Source: Acidobacteriota bacterium (GTDB lineage: Bacteria > Acidobacteriota > Terriglobia > Acidiferrales > UBA7541). Taken from it: a stretch of DNA of 64,000 bases. This document shows, piece by piece, positions 17,024 to 26,038 of the stretch. Below the pieces are notes generated by a model. The model worked only from the letters and a program-made list of their open reading frames with translations, was not told where the DNA came from and did no database searches. The position numbers and the translations under genes were made by a program. Each line of letters opens with the position of its first letter. Positions within the stretch are counted from its first letter, which is position 1. The stretch lies in contig QHYH01000084.1 in assembly GCA_003223215.1 (NCBI GenBank), positions 124,001-188,000 on the forward strand, in the 5' to 3' direction.

Positions 17024-19756
17024 TCAAGTGTTACTTGACGTAGCACTTTTCGCTTGTTTGGTCCTTTTTTGCTTCGCCTGCTTGAGTTCAACCATAACTT
17101 GAGCTGCGGCCAAACGCGCTATCGGCACGCGAAAAGGCGAAGCGCTGACATAGTCCATGCCCAGGGTGTGGCAGAATTTGACGCTCTCCGCGTCGCCGCC
17201 GTGCTCGCCGCAGATGCCTACTTTCAACTTGGGCCTGGTTTTTCTGCCCGCGTCAATGCCCCAGCGCATCAGCATGCCGACGCCTTTGGTGTCGAGCGAT
17301 TGGAAGGGATCCGTGCTGAATACCCCTGCTTTTTTCTCGTCCACATAATCGGGCAGGAAACGGCCGGCGTCGTCGCGCGACAGCCCCATGGTGGTTTGCG
17401 TGAGGTCGTTGGTGCCGAAGGAGAAGAACTCCGCAATTTCGGCGATTTCTCCCGCCAGCAGTGCCGCGCGCGGAAGCTCGATCATCGTACCAACCAGGTA
17501 GTTGAGCTTCATGCCCGACTTCAGGATGAGGTCGTCAGCGACCCGGCGCGTGGCTTGGTCAAGAATGGACAGCTCTTTCTTGTCCAAAGTAAGCGGGTGC
17601 ATGATTTCAGGTAAAACTTTAACTCCGCTCTTTTGGCATTCGAGGGCGGCTTCGATGATGGCGCGCACTTGCATTTCGAGGATTTCGGGATAGGTAATCG
17701 CAAGACGGCAGCCGCGGTGGCCCAACATGGGGTTGGCTTCATGGAGTTGTTCGACGCGCCGGGCCACCACATCGACGCTGATGCCGAGTTCCTTCGCCAG
17801 CTCCTCCTGCTTGGCGCGATCGTGGGGCACAAATTCGTGAAGCGGCGGGTCGATCAGGCGAATGGTGACGGGAAGGCCGTCCATGGCTTTGAAGATGCCG
17901 ATGAAATCACGGCGTTGGAAAGGCAAGAGCCGGTCGAGCGCTCTCACGCGGGCTTCCTTGTTGTCCGCGAGAATCATCTCCTGAATGGCACGCTGGCGCT
18001 CGTGGCTCTTCTCCGGGAACTCAAAATCGGTGAAGAACATGTGTTCGGTGCGGCAAAGCCCAATCCCCTCGGCACCGAATTCGCGCGCCTTGCGGGCGTC
18101 CTGGGGCGTATCGGCATTGGTGCGCACGCGGAGATGGCGCGCTTCGTCGGCCCACTTCATTAAGATCTCGTAGGATTTCGGGAGTTGCGGCACGACGAGC
18201 GGAAGCGCTTCCGTGTAAACAATGCCCTCGCTCCCGTCAAGCGTGATCCAATCGCCCTCCCGGACCACCTGGCCGTTGGTTGACATGGAAAGAGATTGGT
18301 AGTCGATCTCCAGCTTTTCCGCACCGACAACGCAACATTTGCCCCAGCCCCGCGCCACGACCGCCGCGTGGCTGGTTTTGCCGCCCGTGGCGGTCAGAAT
18401 GCCCGCGGCGACCGCCATGCCGCCGACGTCTTCCGGGCTGGTTTCGCGCCGGACGAGAATGACCTTCTCGCCGCGCTCGGCCCACTCTTCGGCTTTCGGA
18501 GCCGAGAAAACGACGCGCCCGGCGGCGGCTCCGGGGACGGCGTTGATGCCGGTGGCGAGAACTTTGGCGCAAAGCGTGTTCCTGTCGATCTTGCTATCGA
18601 TGACCGGATAAAAAAGACGCTCGATGTCCTCCGGCTTGATGCGCAGGAGAGCTTCCTCGCGAGTGATCAGTTTCTCGTTGGCCATGTCCACGCCCATTCG
18701 GAAAGCCGCCGCCGGGGTGCGTTTGCCCGTGCGTGTCTGAAGCATGTACAGCTGGCCCTCTTCGACGGTGAACTCCATGTCTTGCATGTCACGGTAGTGC
18801 TTTTCCAGTTTCACTCGCACCTGCTCAAGCTGCGCGTACACCTTGGGCATGGTCTTGGCCATTTGGTCGAGATGCATGGGAGTGCGGATGCCGGCGACGA
18901 CATCTTCACCCTGCGCGTTCACGAGATAGTCGCCGTAGAAGATCTTTTCTCCAGAGCTGGGGTCACGCGTAAAGCACACGCCCGTTCCGGAGTTTTCACC
19001 CGTGTTGCCAAACACCATTTGCACGACGTTAACGGCCGTGCCCAGCAGCCCGGTGATTTTTTCCACGCGGCGGTAGGTGACGGCCTTCTCCGCCATCCAG
19101 GAACCAAACACCGCGGCGATGGCTCCCCAGAGCTGCTCCATGGGGTCGTGCGGGAAGTCCTTGCCCGATTTTTCGCGGAAGTAGGTTTGGTATTCGGCGA
19201 CCAGCTCTTTCCAACCGCTCGCCGGAACCGCGGTGTCTTCTTTGATTCCGAGGCGCTGCTTCATCGCGCGAAGAGGGTGCTCCAGGTCTTCCTTGGACAA
19301 GCCCATGACCACGGTCGAGTACATCTGCACGAAGCGGCGATAGGCGTCATAAGCAAAGCGTTCGTTCTTGGTGACCGCGGCAAGGCCCGCGACCGAGCGG
19401 TCATTCAAGCCGAGGTTCAAAATGGTTTCCATCATGCCGGGCATGGAGCGGGCAGAGCCGGAGCGGACGCTGACGAGCAACGGATTCGTCGCGTCGCCGA
19501 GTTTCTTCTGGGTGACGCGTTCGAGCGTCGCCACGTTGTCGGCGACTTCTTTTTTTAGCCCCGCGGGAAATTGCTTGTCCTGCTTGTAGTAATAGTCGCA
19601 GGCTTCGGTCGAAATGGTGAAGCCCGCTGGCACGGGCAGGCTGATCTTGGTCATCTCGGCCAGTCCCGCGCCTTTTCCTCCCAGCACCTCGCGCCAGCTG
19701 CCGTCACCTTCTGCTTTACCTGCACCAAAAAAATACACCCACTTTTTCACGGTCAT
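17024..19756 (-). CDS. ppdK: Pyruvate, phosphate dikinase
   Basis: Interconverts pyruvate, ATP and phosphate with phosphoenolpyruvate, AMP and pyrophosphate. The 910-aa length is typical. The N-terminal ATP-grasp domain starts at KKWVYFFG and GGKGAGLAEMTK. The phosphohistidine domain is TGGKTSHAAVVARGWGK. The C-terminal PEP/pyruvate barrel has GLCRTEHMFF, FFSFGTNDLTQTTMG and the catalytic Cys in VGICGEHGGD. The ATG at 19756 is preceded by AGGAAGCGAGG. It follows glyS on the same strand after about 117 bases, so it may share the recO-glyQ-glyS transcript. Confidence 0.96.
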   Translation of the reverse strand: MTVKKWVYFFGAGKAEGDGSWREVLGGKGAGLAEMTKISLPVPAGFTISTEACDYYYKQDKQFPAGLKKEVADNVATLERVTQKKLGDATNPLLVSVRSGSARSMPGMMETILNLGLNDRSVAGLAAVTKNERFAYDAYRRFVQMYSTVVMGLSKEDLEHPLRAMKQRLGIKEDTAVPASGWKELVAEYQTYFREKSGKDFPHDPMEQLWGAIAAVFGSWMAEKAVTYRRVEKITGLLGTAVNVVQMVFGNTGENSGTGVCFTRDPSSGEKIFYGDYLVNAQGEDVVAGIRTPMHLDQMAKTMPKVYAQLEQVRVKLEKHYRDMQDMEFTVEEGQLYMLQTRTGKRTPAAAFRMGVDMANEKLITREEALLRIKPEDIERLFYPVIDSKIDRNTLCAKVLATGINAVPGAAAGRVVFSAPKAEEWAERGEKVILVRRETSPEDVGGMAVAAGILTATGGKTSHAAVVARGWGKCCVVGAEKLEIDYQSLSMSTNGQVVREGDWITLDGSEGIVYTEALPLVVPQLPKSYEILMKWADEARHLRVRTNADTPQDARKAREFGAEGIGLCRTEHMFFTDFEFPEKSHERQRAIQEMILADNKEARVRALDRLLPFQRRDFIGIFKAMDGLPVTIRLIDPPLHEFVPHDRAKQEELAKELGISVDVVARRVEQLHEANPMLGHRGCRLAITYPEILEMQVRAIIEAALECQKSGVKVLPEIMHPLTLDKKELSILDQATRRVADDLILKSGMKLNYLVGTMIELPRAALLAGEIAEIAEFFSFGTNDLTQTTMGLSRDDAGRFLPDYVDEKKAGVFSTDPFQSLDTKGVGMLMRWGIDAGRKTRPKLKVGICGEHGGDAESVKFCHTLGMDYVSASPFRVPIARLAAAQVMVELKQAKQKRTKQAKSATSSNT

Positions 19757-19873
19757 CCTCGCTTCCTATTGATGGACTGGGGCATGGATTGCCATAGCCG
19801 AGACTGGTTTGTGTGGCGCAACAAAACCGGGATGTCGGCGCGCCGACGGCTTCAGTTAAAGTAACACTTTAAG

Positions 19874-22019
19874 TCACCCGCGCTCTTCTCCGCCAACCTC
19901 CGAGAAATCTGCAATCGTCGTGAATTCGCCAAGTAACTGTGCAAGCAGCGCGAGTCGGTTCCTTCGCACTTCCTCCTTCTCCGCCATCACCATGACGCCT
20001 TCAAAGAATTTGTCCACCACCGGGCGTAGTCCGGCGATCACCTCGAGCGCCTCCTGGTACTTCCCTCCCCGTTTGAGGGACGCGACTTTCGACGCCGCAG
20101 CCGTGGCGCCGGAGTGGAGTTCGCGCTCGGCCGCGCTCTCAAAAAGGGCGGGGTTGACCTGGCCGTCCTGCCCCGGGGCAACCCCGGCTTTCTCAAGGAT
20201 CTTGCGAATGCGTTTGAAGGAGACCGCCAGGGGCTCGAAGTTCCTGGATTTGCGAATCGCCCGCAGAGCCAGTAGCCGCTTCTCGGTGTCCACGAGATCG
20301 TCGGCCCCGGCACGAAACACGGCGGAGACTTCGTCGTAGGCGAATTGCTCCTTTTCCCGGAAGACAAACCGCGCGCGGTCCAAAACGAAATCGAGGATCT
20401 TCGATTCTTGATCCGGGCTGACTCCGCGCTTTGGCTTGTGGCTCAAAAGAGCCTTCCCTGCTGCGCCGATGCTGAGCGACAGCGACACAGGCAGTTTCCT
20501 CTCCAAGATGATCTTGACGATGCCAAGCGCGGCGCGACGCAACGCGTAAGGATCACTCGATCCTGTGGGAACCACGCCTACGGCCAGGCAGCCGACCACG
20601 GAATCGAATTTGTCGGCGAGCGCCACCGCGCAGCCGGTTAGATTTCTCGGGATTGGATCGTCCAAGCCAACCGGGCGGTAATGGTCATAGACGGCATCGG
20701 CGACCTCGTCAGGCTCGCCCTGCGCACGCGCGTAAAGGCCGCCGACGACGCCCTGGAGTTCCGGGAATTCGCGAACCATTTCGGTCGCGAGATCGCACTT
20801 CGCCAACTCGGCGGAACGGTCGGCTTCCGCGACATGCGCCTGGTGCATCCCGAGGTTGAACCACTGCTCGGTAAGCCAGCGCGCGATATCCCGGACGCGC
20901 TCCACTTTGTCCCGGTAGCTGCCCAAGCGGGATTCGTACGTAACGCGCTCGAGCTTCGGGAGATAGTCGGCGAGCCGACATTTCTGGTCGGCCTCCCAAA
21001 AGAACCGGGCGTCGGCAAAGCGCGCCCGGAGGACGCGCTCGTGTCCTTCACGGATGATGCCCGTCGTATCCTTGCCGGAGTTGATGACGGCCAGGAATTG
21101 CGGCGCGAGTTCTCCGTTCTTCTTTTCGACAGCAAAATACTTTTGATGATCGCGCATCACGCTGATGAGGATTTCATCAGGTAAGTTCAGGAAAGCGGGA
21201 TCAAAGTCGCCCTGAATGACCGTCGGATACTCGTTAAGATAAGCGACCAGCCTCTCGAGGTCCCGATCTTCGTGCATGCGATAGGTTGCCGCGCTTGACA
21301 AAAGCCTCGAGCTCCCTCGCGATTTTTTCCCTGCGCCGCGCCGGGCGAATGATCACGCCGTTGGCGTGCAGCTTCTTTTCGTAATCGAGGAAATGGCGCA
21401 CGCGGATGGCGGACGACCCAAGGAAGCGGTGGCCACGCGTGGCATTACCAGCGGCGACGCCCGCTACCTCGAGGCGCAAGGGTTTGCCGTCCAGGACCGC
21501 CACGACCCACCGAATCGGGCGAATGAACCGCGGGCCTTCCAGGCCGGTCCAGGTCATGGAGCGCGGCCACGTCAAGTCGTGAACCGCTCGCGGAAGTACG
21601 GCGGTGAGCATCTGCTCGGTGGTACGGCCAACCTTGACCTGCTTGGTGGCCAAGTATTCGCCCTTCGCCGTTTGCACCAGATAGAGGGAGCTCACCTCGA
21701 CCCGCTGCTTGTCCGCAAAGCTCAGCGCTGCCCGTGTCGGCGCGCCGACCGCATCGTAGGCCACGGACTTCGGAGGGCCGGTCACTTCGAGCTCGACGTC
21801 GGCCTGCTTCACCGGAAGTCCCCGGACCCAAGCGGTCAGGCGCCGCGGAGCGCTGAAGGTCTCGACGGTGGTATCCGCGGAAAGGTTCTCGGCGGCCAGC
21901 AGCTTCTCCAAATTGAGGCGAAGATCCTCCTCGGCCTTCGGCAACATTCCCGCCGGGATCTCCTCGCACCCAATCTCAAACAGGAGTTCGATGGCACGGA
22001 GCTTCGCGGGAGACTTCAT
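19874..22019 (-). CDS. glyS: Glycyl-tRNA synthetase beta subunit, interrupted by a +1 frameshift
   Basis: The beta subunit of the alpha2beta2 glycyl-tRNA synthetase, needed for tRNA binding. The N-terminal piece (22019 to about 21283) runs from [16 protein letters not shown] through PRFIRPIRW to FVKRGNL. The remainder, starting [12 protein letters not shown], is in another frame and runs to 19874 with [12 protein letters not shown] and the usual C-terminal helical domain. One extra T on the coding strand near 21281-21283 explains the break; without it the join reads GNLRMHEDRD. The ATG overlaps the glyQ stop (ATGA). Since glyQ is intact and the enzyme essential, an error in the sequence is my first guess. 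Confidence 0.88.
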
Positions 22020-22960
22020 GCGTGTACCTCGTCGGCCCGCTCAGAACCCTTCCGTTGTTCGAGGTAGGACGCGGCCGTGCGGCAGGCCAGTGTACGGACG
22101 CGCGCCATCAGGGCAGCGCGCTCGGTCGTCGAGATCACCCCTCGCGCATCCATCAGGTTGAACAGGTGCGAACACTTGAGACAGTGATCATAGGCGGCAA
22201 GCAGCGGATAGCGCGATCGGCTCTGCCCTTCCGCCGCCTTGAACCCGTCGAGCAGCTCCCTGGCTTCCTTTTCATGCAGCTCGAATTCGGCGCGGATGGC
22301 TGCTGCATCACTTTTGTCAAAGCTGTACTCGGAGAGTTGCTGCTCTTCCAGGAGCCGAATATCGCCATACGTTTTGTCCCGAGACCAGCGCAAGGCATAC
22401 ACGCTCTCCACGTTTTGCAAGAACGCGCAGATGCGCTCGAGGCCGTAAGTGAGCTCCACCGAAATAGGATCGAGGTCCATCCCTCCACTTTGCTGAAAGT
22501 AAGTGAACTGCGTGATTTCCAAACCGTCGAGGAGCACCTGCCAGCCAATGCCCCACGCGCCGAGCGTGGGCGATTCCCAATTGTCTTCCTCGAAGCGGAT
22601 GTCGTGTTTCTTGAGCGCGATGCCCAGGGCCGCGAGGCTCTTTAAGTACACCTCCTGCACATCGGCGGGCGAAGGTTTGAGGATGACCTGAAATTGCGTG
22701 TGCTTGTAGAGGCGATTGGGATTTTCCCCATAGCGACCGTCGGCGGGCCGACGGCTGGGTTGCACGAACCCGACGCGGTACGGTTGCGGGCCCAAGACCC
22801 GCAGAAACGTTTCCGGGTGCATCGTGCCCGCCCCGACTTCCACATCGTAGGGCTGCTGCAGCACGCAGCCCTGCTTCACCCAGAATTTCGAGAGTTCGAG
22901 GATTAAGTCCTGAAACGTGAGCCCTTGCCCCTTGTCTTCAAGCTTTACTTTAACTTTCAA
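22016..22960 (-). CDS. glyQ: Glycyl-tRNA synthetase alpha subunit
   Basis: Catalytic subunit of the heterotetrameric enzyme. Typical motifs: [74 protein letters not shown] and [10 protein letters not shown]. Length is 314 aa. The frame is open to 23017, but that would overlap recO by 60 bases. The TTG at 22960 shares two bases with the recO stop (TTGA) and has GGAG five bases upstream, so I prefer it. glyS follows with an ATGA overlap: an operon recO-glyQ-glyS. Confidence 0.94.
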   Translation of the reverse strand: MKVKVKLEDKGQGLTFQDLILELSKFWVKQGCVLQQPYDVEVGAGTMHPETFLRVLGPQPYRVGFVQPSRRPADGRYGENPNRLYKHTQFQVILKPSPADVQEVYLKSLAALGIALKKHDIRFEEDNWESPTLGAWGIGWQVLLDGLEITQFTYFQQSGGMDLDPISVELTYGLERICAFLQNVESVYALRWSRDKTYGDIRLLEEQQLSEYSFDKSDAAAIRAEFELHEKEARELLDGFKAAEGQSRSRYPLLAAYDHCLKCSHLFNLMDARGVISTTERAALMARVRTLACRTAASYLEQRKGSERADEVHA

Positions 22961-23697
22961 GTGGTCTCCAGCAACTCCGGCGTCATCAAGCGACGTTCTG
23001 CATTCAACTCGATCCACGCCAAGGCCGCCGCGCGCAATTCCCCGACGCGCGAACCGACCGCCGTGTCGTAGGCAATGCGGTCGAGTCGCTCACCGGCAAA
23101 CCTTTCTGCCACCGCCCTGGTCTCCGGATGCAACGGCTTCATGCCCGTGCGCCGGCACTTCCCGCAGAACAAGCCGGCATGATGCGCGTCATAGAAGGCC
23201 GCTGATCCACCAAAAACAGCCCGGCAGGCAGTACAACGGTCAAACCGCGGCAGCCAACCGCCCAGGCGCACTGTCCAGAACGCGAAATAGCTGAGCGGCA
23301 ACTCCCAGTGCCCTGTTCGCTCGATTTCGCGCGAGGCCAGGACCGCCAACCGGAACATGGCTTCGGAGACTTCGTGTTCGGGCAAAACCATTTCCGCAAT
23401 TTCGCTGATCACCGCCAGGCCGGTGCTCAAGCCGTAGTCACTTTGCGCCTTGTGCAGCGACTCCACCAGTTCCGCCTGCTGGATGCGTACCAACTCCCGG
23501 GTTTCCCGCTCGACGTACCAAATCCGGACGTGCGAGAGCATTTCGAGGGTCGAGCCAAAGCGGTTGTTCAGACGGCGCGCTCCCGCGGCTACACCACGAA
23601 GCCGGCCCGAGGTGCGGCCGAGAAAGCTCACCACGCGGTCCGCCTCGCCCAGCGGAAATGTTTTCAGGATGATGGCTTCCGTTTCCCGGGCAGGCAT
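22957..23697 (-). CDS. recO: DNA repair protein RecO
   Basis: Recombination mediator that helps load RecA with RecR. The N-terminal OB-fold starts [14 protein letters not shown] with [13 protein letters not shown]. The C-terminal helical part contains a zinc motif, [11 protein letters not shown] followed later by LFCGKCRR. Length is 246 aa from the ATG at 23697; the frame extends to 23754, but the family begins at this Met. It overlaps glyQ by four bases and is the first gene of the recO-glyQ-glyS set. A structured RNA with a terminator ends 114 bases upstream. Confidence 0.92.
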   Translation of the reverse strand: MPARETEAIILKTFPLGEADRVVSFLGRTSGRLRGVAAGARRLNNRFGSTLEMLSHVRIWYVERETRELVRIQQAELVESLHKAQSDYGLSTGLAVISEIAEMVLPEHEVSEAMFRLAVLASREIERTGHWELPLSYFAFWTVRLGGWLPRFDRCTACRAVFGGSAAFYDAHHAGLFCGKCRRTGMKPLHPETRAVAERFAGERLDRIAYDTAVGSRVGELRAAALAWIELNAERRLMTPELLETT

Positions 23698-23810
23698 GGG
23701 CAGTCGGCGCGCCGACGCTGCGCCGGACAAGTGTGACACGTCCGAAGCACGCACACGCAGAACTCTTTACTTACCACACGCTCTTCGAAGACGCAATGCT
23801 TGCTTCATCC

Positions 23811-23834
23811 AAAAACCCGCCGCGCTTTCGCGGG
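23811..23834 (-). terminator. Intrinsic terminator upstream of recO
   Basis: Minus strand: CCGCG-AAAG-CGCGG hairpin extended by a G-C pair over one bulge, followed by TTTTT (plus-strand A run at 23811-23815). It lies 114 bases before the recO start. Confidence 0.55.
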
Positions 23835-24030
23835 ACAACCGCCCATGCGACGCGAACTCGAAACCCTCTTCTCCCTCTCTTGTCGTTGGCAAGACGGGCT
23901 CTCGCGGGCAGGCAACTCCCGCTGACCCCGGAAAAGAACCGCTTGCCCAACGGCCTGCATCCTCGCAGGCTCGCAAATGGCTCCCACCTCGCCTCACCCT
24001 GGCACCTAAAGCACGCAGATGGAACCCGTT
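23811..24030 (-). ncRNA. Candidate structured RNA or leader ending in a terminator, upstream of recO
   Basis: On the minus strand this non-coding stretch can fold extensively. Bases 24014-24022 and 23843-23849 form a closing stem (CCAT-CT-GCG with CGCATGG). CTTGCCAACG at 23884-23893 pairs with CGTTGGGCAAG at 23942-23952 (10 bp, one bulge). GCCTGC/GCAGGC at 23953-23970 is a perfect 6-bp hairpin with loop GAGGAT. GCGGG/CCCGC forms another inner hairpin. The end is an intrinsic terminator. It could be a free RNA (6S-like size) or an attenuating leader for recO-glyQ-glyS. No T-box core sequence is seen. Boundaries are approximate. Confidence 0.4.
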
Positions 24031-24145
24031 CGGCGGGGGGAGAATATTCTGTTAACCAAGCCCCTTCCACTACAAATATTATCGGACGCGAGGAGCACCC
24101 TTTTCATTTACTTCGCGGTTCGCTACTCTGCTCCGGGCCAATTTC

Positions 24146-24814
24146 ATGTTTATCCCGCTCAAGGACATCAATCCGTCGCGGACCTACCCGATCGTCAACA
24201 TCTCCCTGATCATTGCGAACATCGCCCTTTTCTTCTACCAACTGAGCCTGCAATTCACGCTCACGCCCCGGGCGTACGCGGAGTTCTTATCGAGCTATTC
24301 GACCGTGCCCGCCCGACTGCCTGCCTATTTGGCAGGGCATGGCACTTTCGAGATGGCGTTCTTGCCCATTCTGACGAGCATGTTCCTTCATTCCGGATTC
24401 CTGCACATTGCCGGGAACATGCTTTTCTTGTGGATCTTCGGGGATAACGTGGAGGACTTTTTGGGGCACATCCCGTATTTGTTCTTCTACCTGTTTTGCG
24501 GGATCGGTGCGGCCCTGGCCCACGCTTTTTTTAATCTTTATTCACGTGTCCCGGCGCTCGGAGCCAGCGGTGCAATCTCCGGCGTGATGGGCGCCTACAT
24601 TCTGCTCTATCCGCGGGCGCGCATCCTCACCCTGGTGTTTGTCTTTCTTCTGCCGATCCCGGCAGTGATAGTTCTCGGCGAATGGTTCCTCGTGCAGTTT
24701 CTCGCGGGGATCAACACGCTCGGCGGAGGACCTTCCGGGGGTGTTGCCGTGATGGCGCACGTTGGAGGGTTTCTCCTCGGGATGTTGATAACTGCCATGG
24801 TGCGATGGCGCTAG
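24146..24814 (+). CDS. Rhomboid family intramembrane serine protease
   Basis: A 222-aa integral membrane protein with about six helices. The catalytic Ser lies in LGASGAISGVMG and the catalytic His in VMAHVGGFLLG, so the dyad is intact. HSGFLHIAGNMLFLWIFG is the typical helix-2 region, followed by FFYLFCGIGAALAH. It cleaves transmembrane proteins in the inner membrane; the substrate is unknown. No clear Shine-Dalgarno is seen before ATG 24146. It is divergent from recO and convergent with the LeuB-like gene, with 41 bases between them. Confidence 0.92.
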   Translation: MFIPLKDINPSRTYPIVNISLIIANIALFFYQLSLQFTLTPRAYAEFLSSYSTVPARLPAYLAGHGTFEMAFLPILTSMFLHSGFLHIAGNMLFLWIFGDNVEDFLGHIPYLFFYLFCGIGAALAHAFFNLYSRVPALGASGAISGVMGAYILLYPRARILTLVFVFLLPIPAVIVLGEWFLVQFLAGINTLGGGPSGGVAVMAHVGGFLLGMLITAMVRWR

Positions 24815-24855
24815 ATGAGGCGCAGGAGGAAGCGGTTCGAGGCCACCTTCGAGCA

Positions 24856-25965
24856 CTACTTTAGCTGTTTCGCCAGATTGTTTTTCTCGACGAAATTCGC
24901 AAGCCAATCCCCCACGCCCGTAGTGGTTTTGTCTCCCCCGAGGTCGGCGGTGACGTAGTTCTCCCGAAGCGCTGCCTGGACCGCAACGCGCATCGCCGCC
25001 GCTTGCAGCCTAAAGCCAAGGAATTCCAGCATCATCGCCGAGCTAAGCACCGCCCCCAGTGGGTTGGCGATGCCCTGGCCCGCGATATTCGGCGCGGAGC
25101 CATGGACCGGCTCAAACAGAGAGGTCCTGCCCGGATGGATGTTCCCCGAAGGTGCCAGGCCCAGCCCGCCAGCAAGCTGTGCTCCCAGGTCGCTGAGGAT
25201 GTCGCCAAAGAGGTTGCAAGTGACAATGACGTCGAACTGCCGCGGATCCCGCACCATTTCCATCGCCAGCGTGTCGATAAAGAGATGGCGCGACTCGATG
25301 TCCGCATATTCCTGGCGGACTTCCTTGAAGACGCGTTGCCATAGACCATGCGCGAAGGTCATGGCGTTGGACTTGTCGCTCATGCACAGGCGTTGCCGAC
25401 GGTTTTGCCGGGCGTACTCGAACGCGTAGCGAATGATGCGCTCCACGCCCTTTCGGGAGTTGATGTCCTCCTGAACGGCAACTTCGTCGGGGGTGTCTTG
25501 CTTGAAGACCCCGCCAACACCGACATACAGGCCTTCGGTGTTCTCCCGGAAAACGATCAAGCGGATGTCTTTCTCGGTGCGGCCGCGAAGCGGCGTGAGT
25601 CGCTCGTGAAGCAGCTCCACGGGCCGCGCGTTGACGTAGAGGTCCAGCTTGAATCGCAGGCCAAGCAGAATATCGGCTGCGTGCTGATTGGAGGGGACGC
25701 GCGGGTCGCCCAAGGCCCCAAAAAGAATGGCGTCAAATTCGTCGCGCAATAATTCCACCGCACCGCTTGGCAGCGTGACGCCCTCGCGCAAGTACTTTTC
25801 GGCACCCCAGTCAAATTCCACGAACTCGAGCTCGCGGTCGGCGGACCTCGAGACCGCCTGCAAAACTTTCACTGCCTGTGGCGTGACCTCGGCCCCTATG
25901 CCATCGCCGGGGATGACCGCGATGCGGGCTTTCTGGCCGCCACTTCGCATCGGGATGCCGGGCAA
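24856..25965 (-). CDS. Beta-decarboxylating dehydrogenase, isopropylmalate/isocitrate family (LeuB-like)
   Basis: NAD(P)-dependent oxidative decarboxylase of 369 aa. Motifs: AVIPGDGIGAEVTP at the N-terminus, LRFKLDLYVNARPV, CMSDKSNAM with the catalytic Lys, IDTLAMEMVRDP, TCNLFGDILSDLGAQL with the metal-binding Asp, and PVHGSAPNIAGQG. The substrate-specificity loop reads FRENTEGLYVG, where classical LeuB has RELTGGIYFG. Isocitrate, homoisocitrate or tartrate are therefore possible besides isopropylmalate. No leuA/C/D is nearby. The TTG at 25965 has GGAGG seven bases upstream; ATG 25950 is the alternative. Confidence 0.85.
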   Translation of the reverse strand: MPGIPMRSGGQKARIAVIPGDGIGAEVTPQAVKVLQAVSRSADRELEFVEFDWGAEKYLREGVTLPSGAVELLRDEFDAILFGALGDPRVPSNQHAADILLGLRFKLDLYVNARPVELLHERLTPLRGRTEKDIRLIVFRENTEGLYVGVGGVFKQDTPDEVAVQEDINSRKGVERIIRYAFEYARQNRRQRLCMSDKSNAMTFAHGLWQRVFKEVRQEYADIESRHLFIDTLAMEMVRDPRQFDVIVTCNLFGDILSDLGAQLAGGLGLAPSGNIHPGRTSLFEPVHGSAPNIAGQGIANPLGAVLSSAMMLEFLGFRLQAAAMRVAVQAALRENYVTADLGGDKTTTGVGDWLANFVEKNNLAKQLK

Positions 25966-26038
25966 GGTCCTGCCTCCTCGACGGCTGCCGCGAGCCGTCT
26001 TAGGAAATCCTGGTAATGCCGCACGCGCTATTGTTCCA

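Noticed and set aside
23811-24030. T-box riboswitch for glycyl-tRNA synthetase
   Set aside because: The context is attractive, but no T-box sequence (AGGGTGGNACCGCG-like) and no specifier loop could be found.
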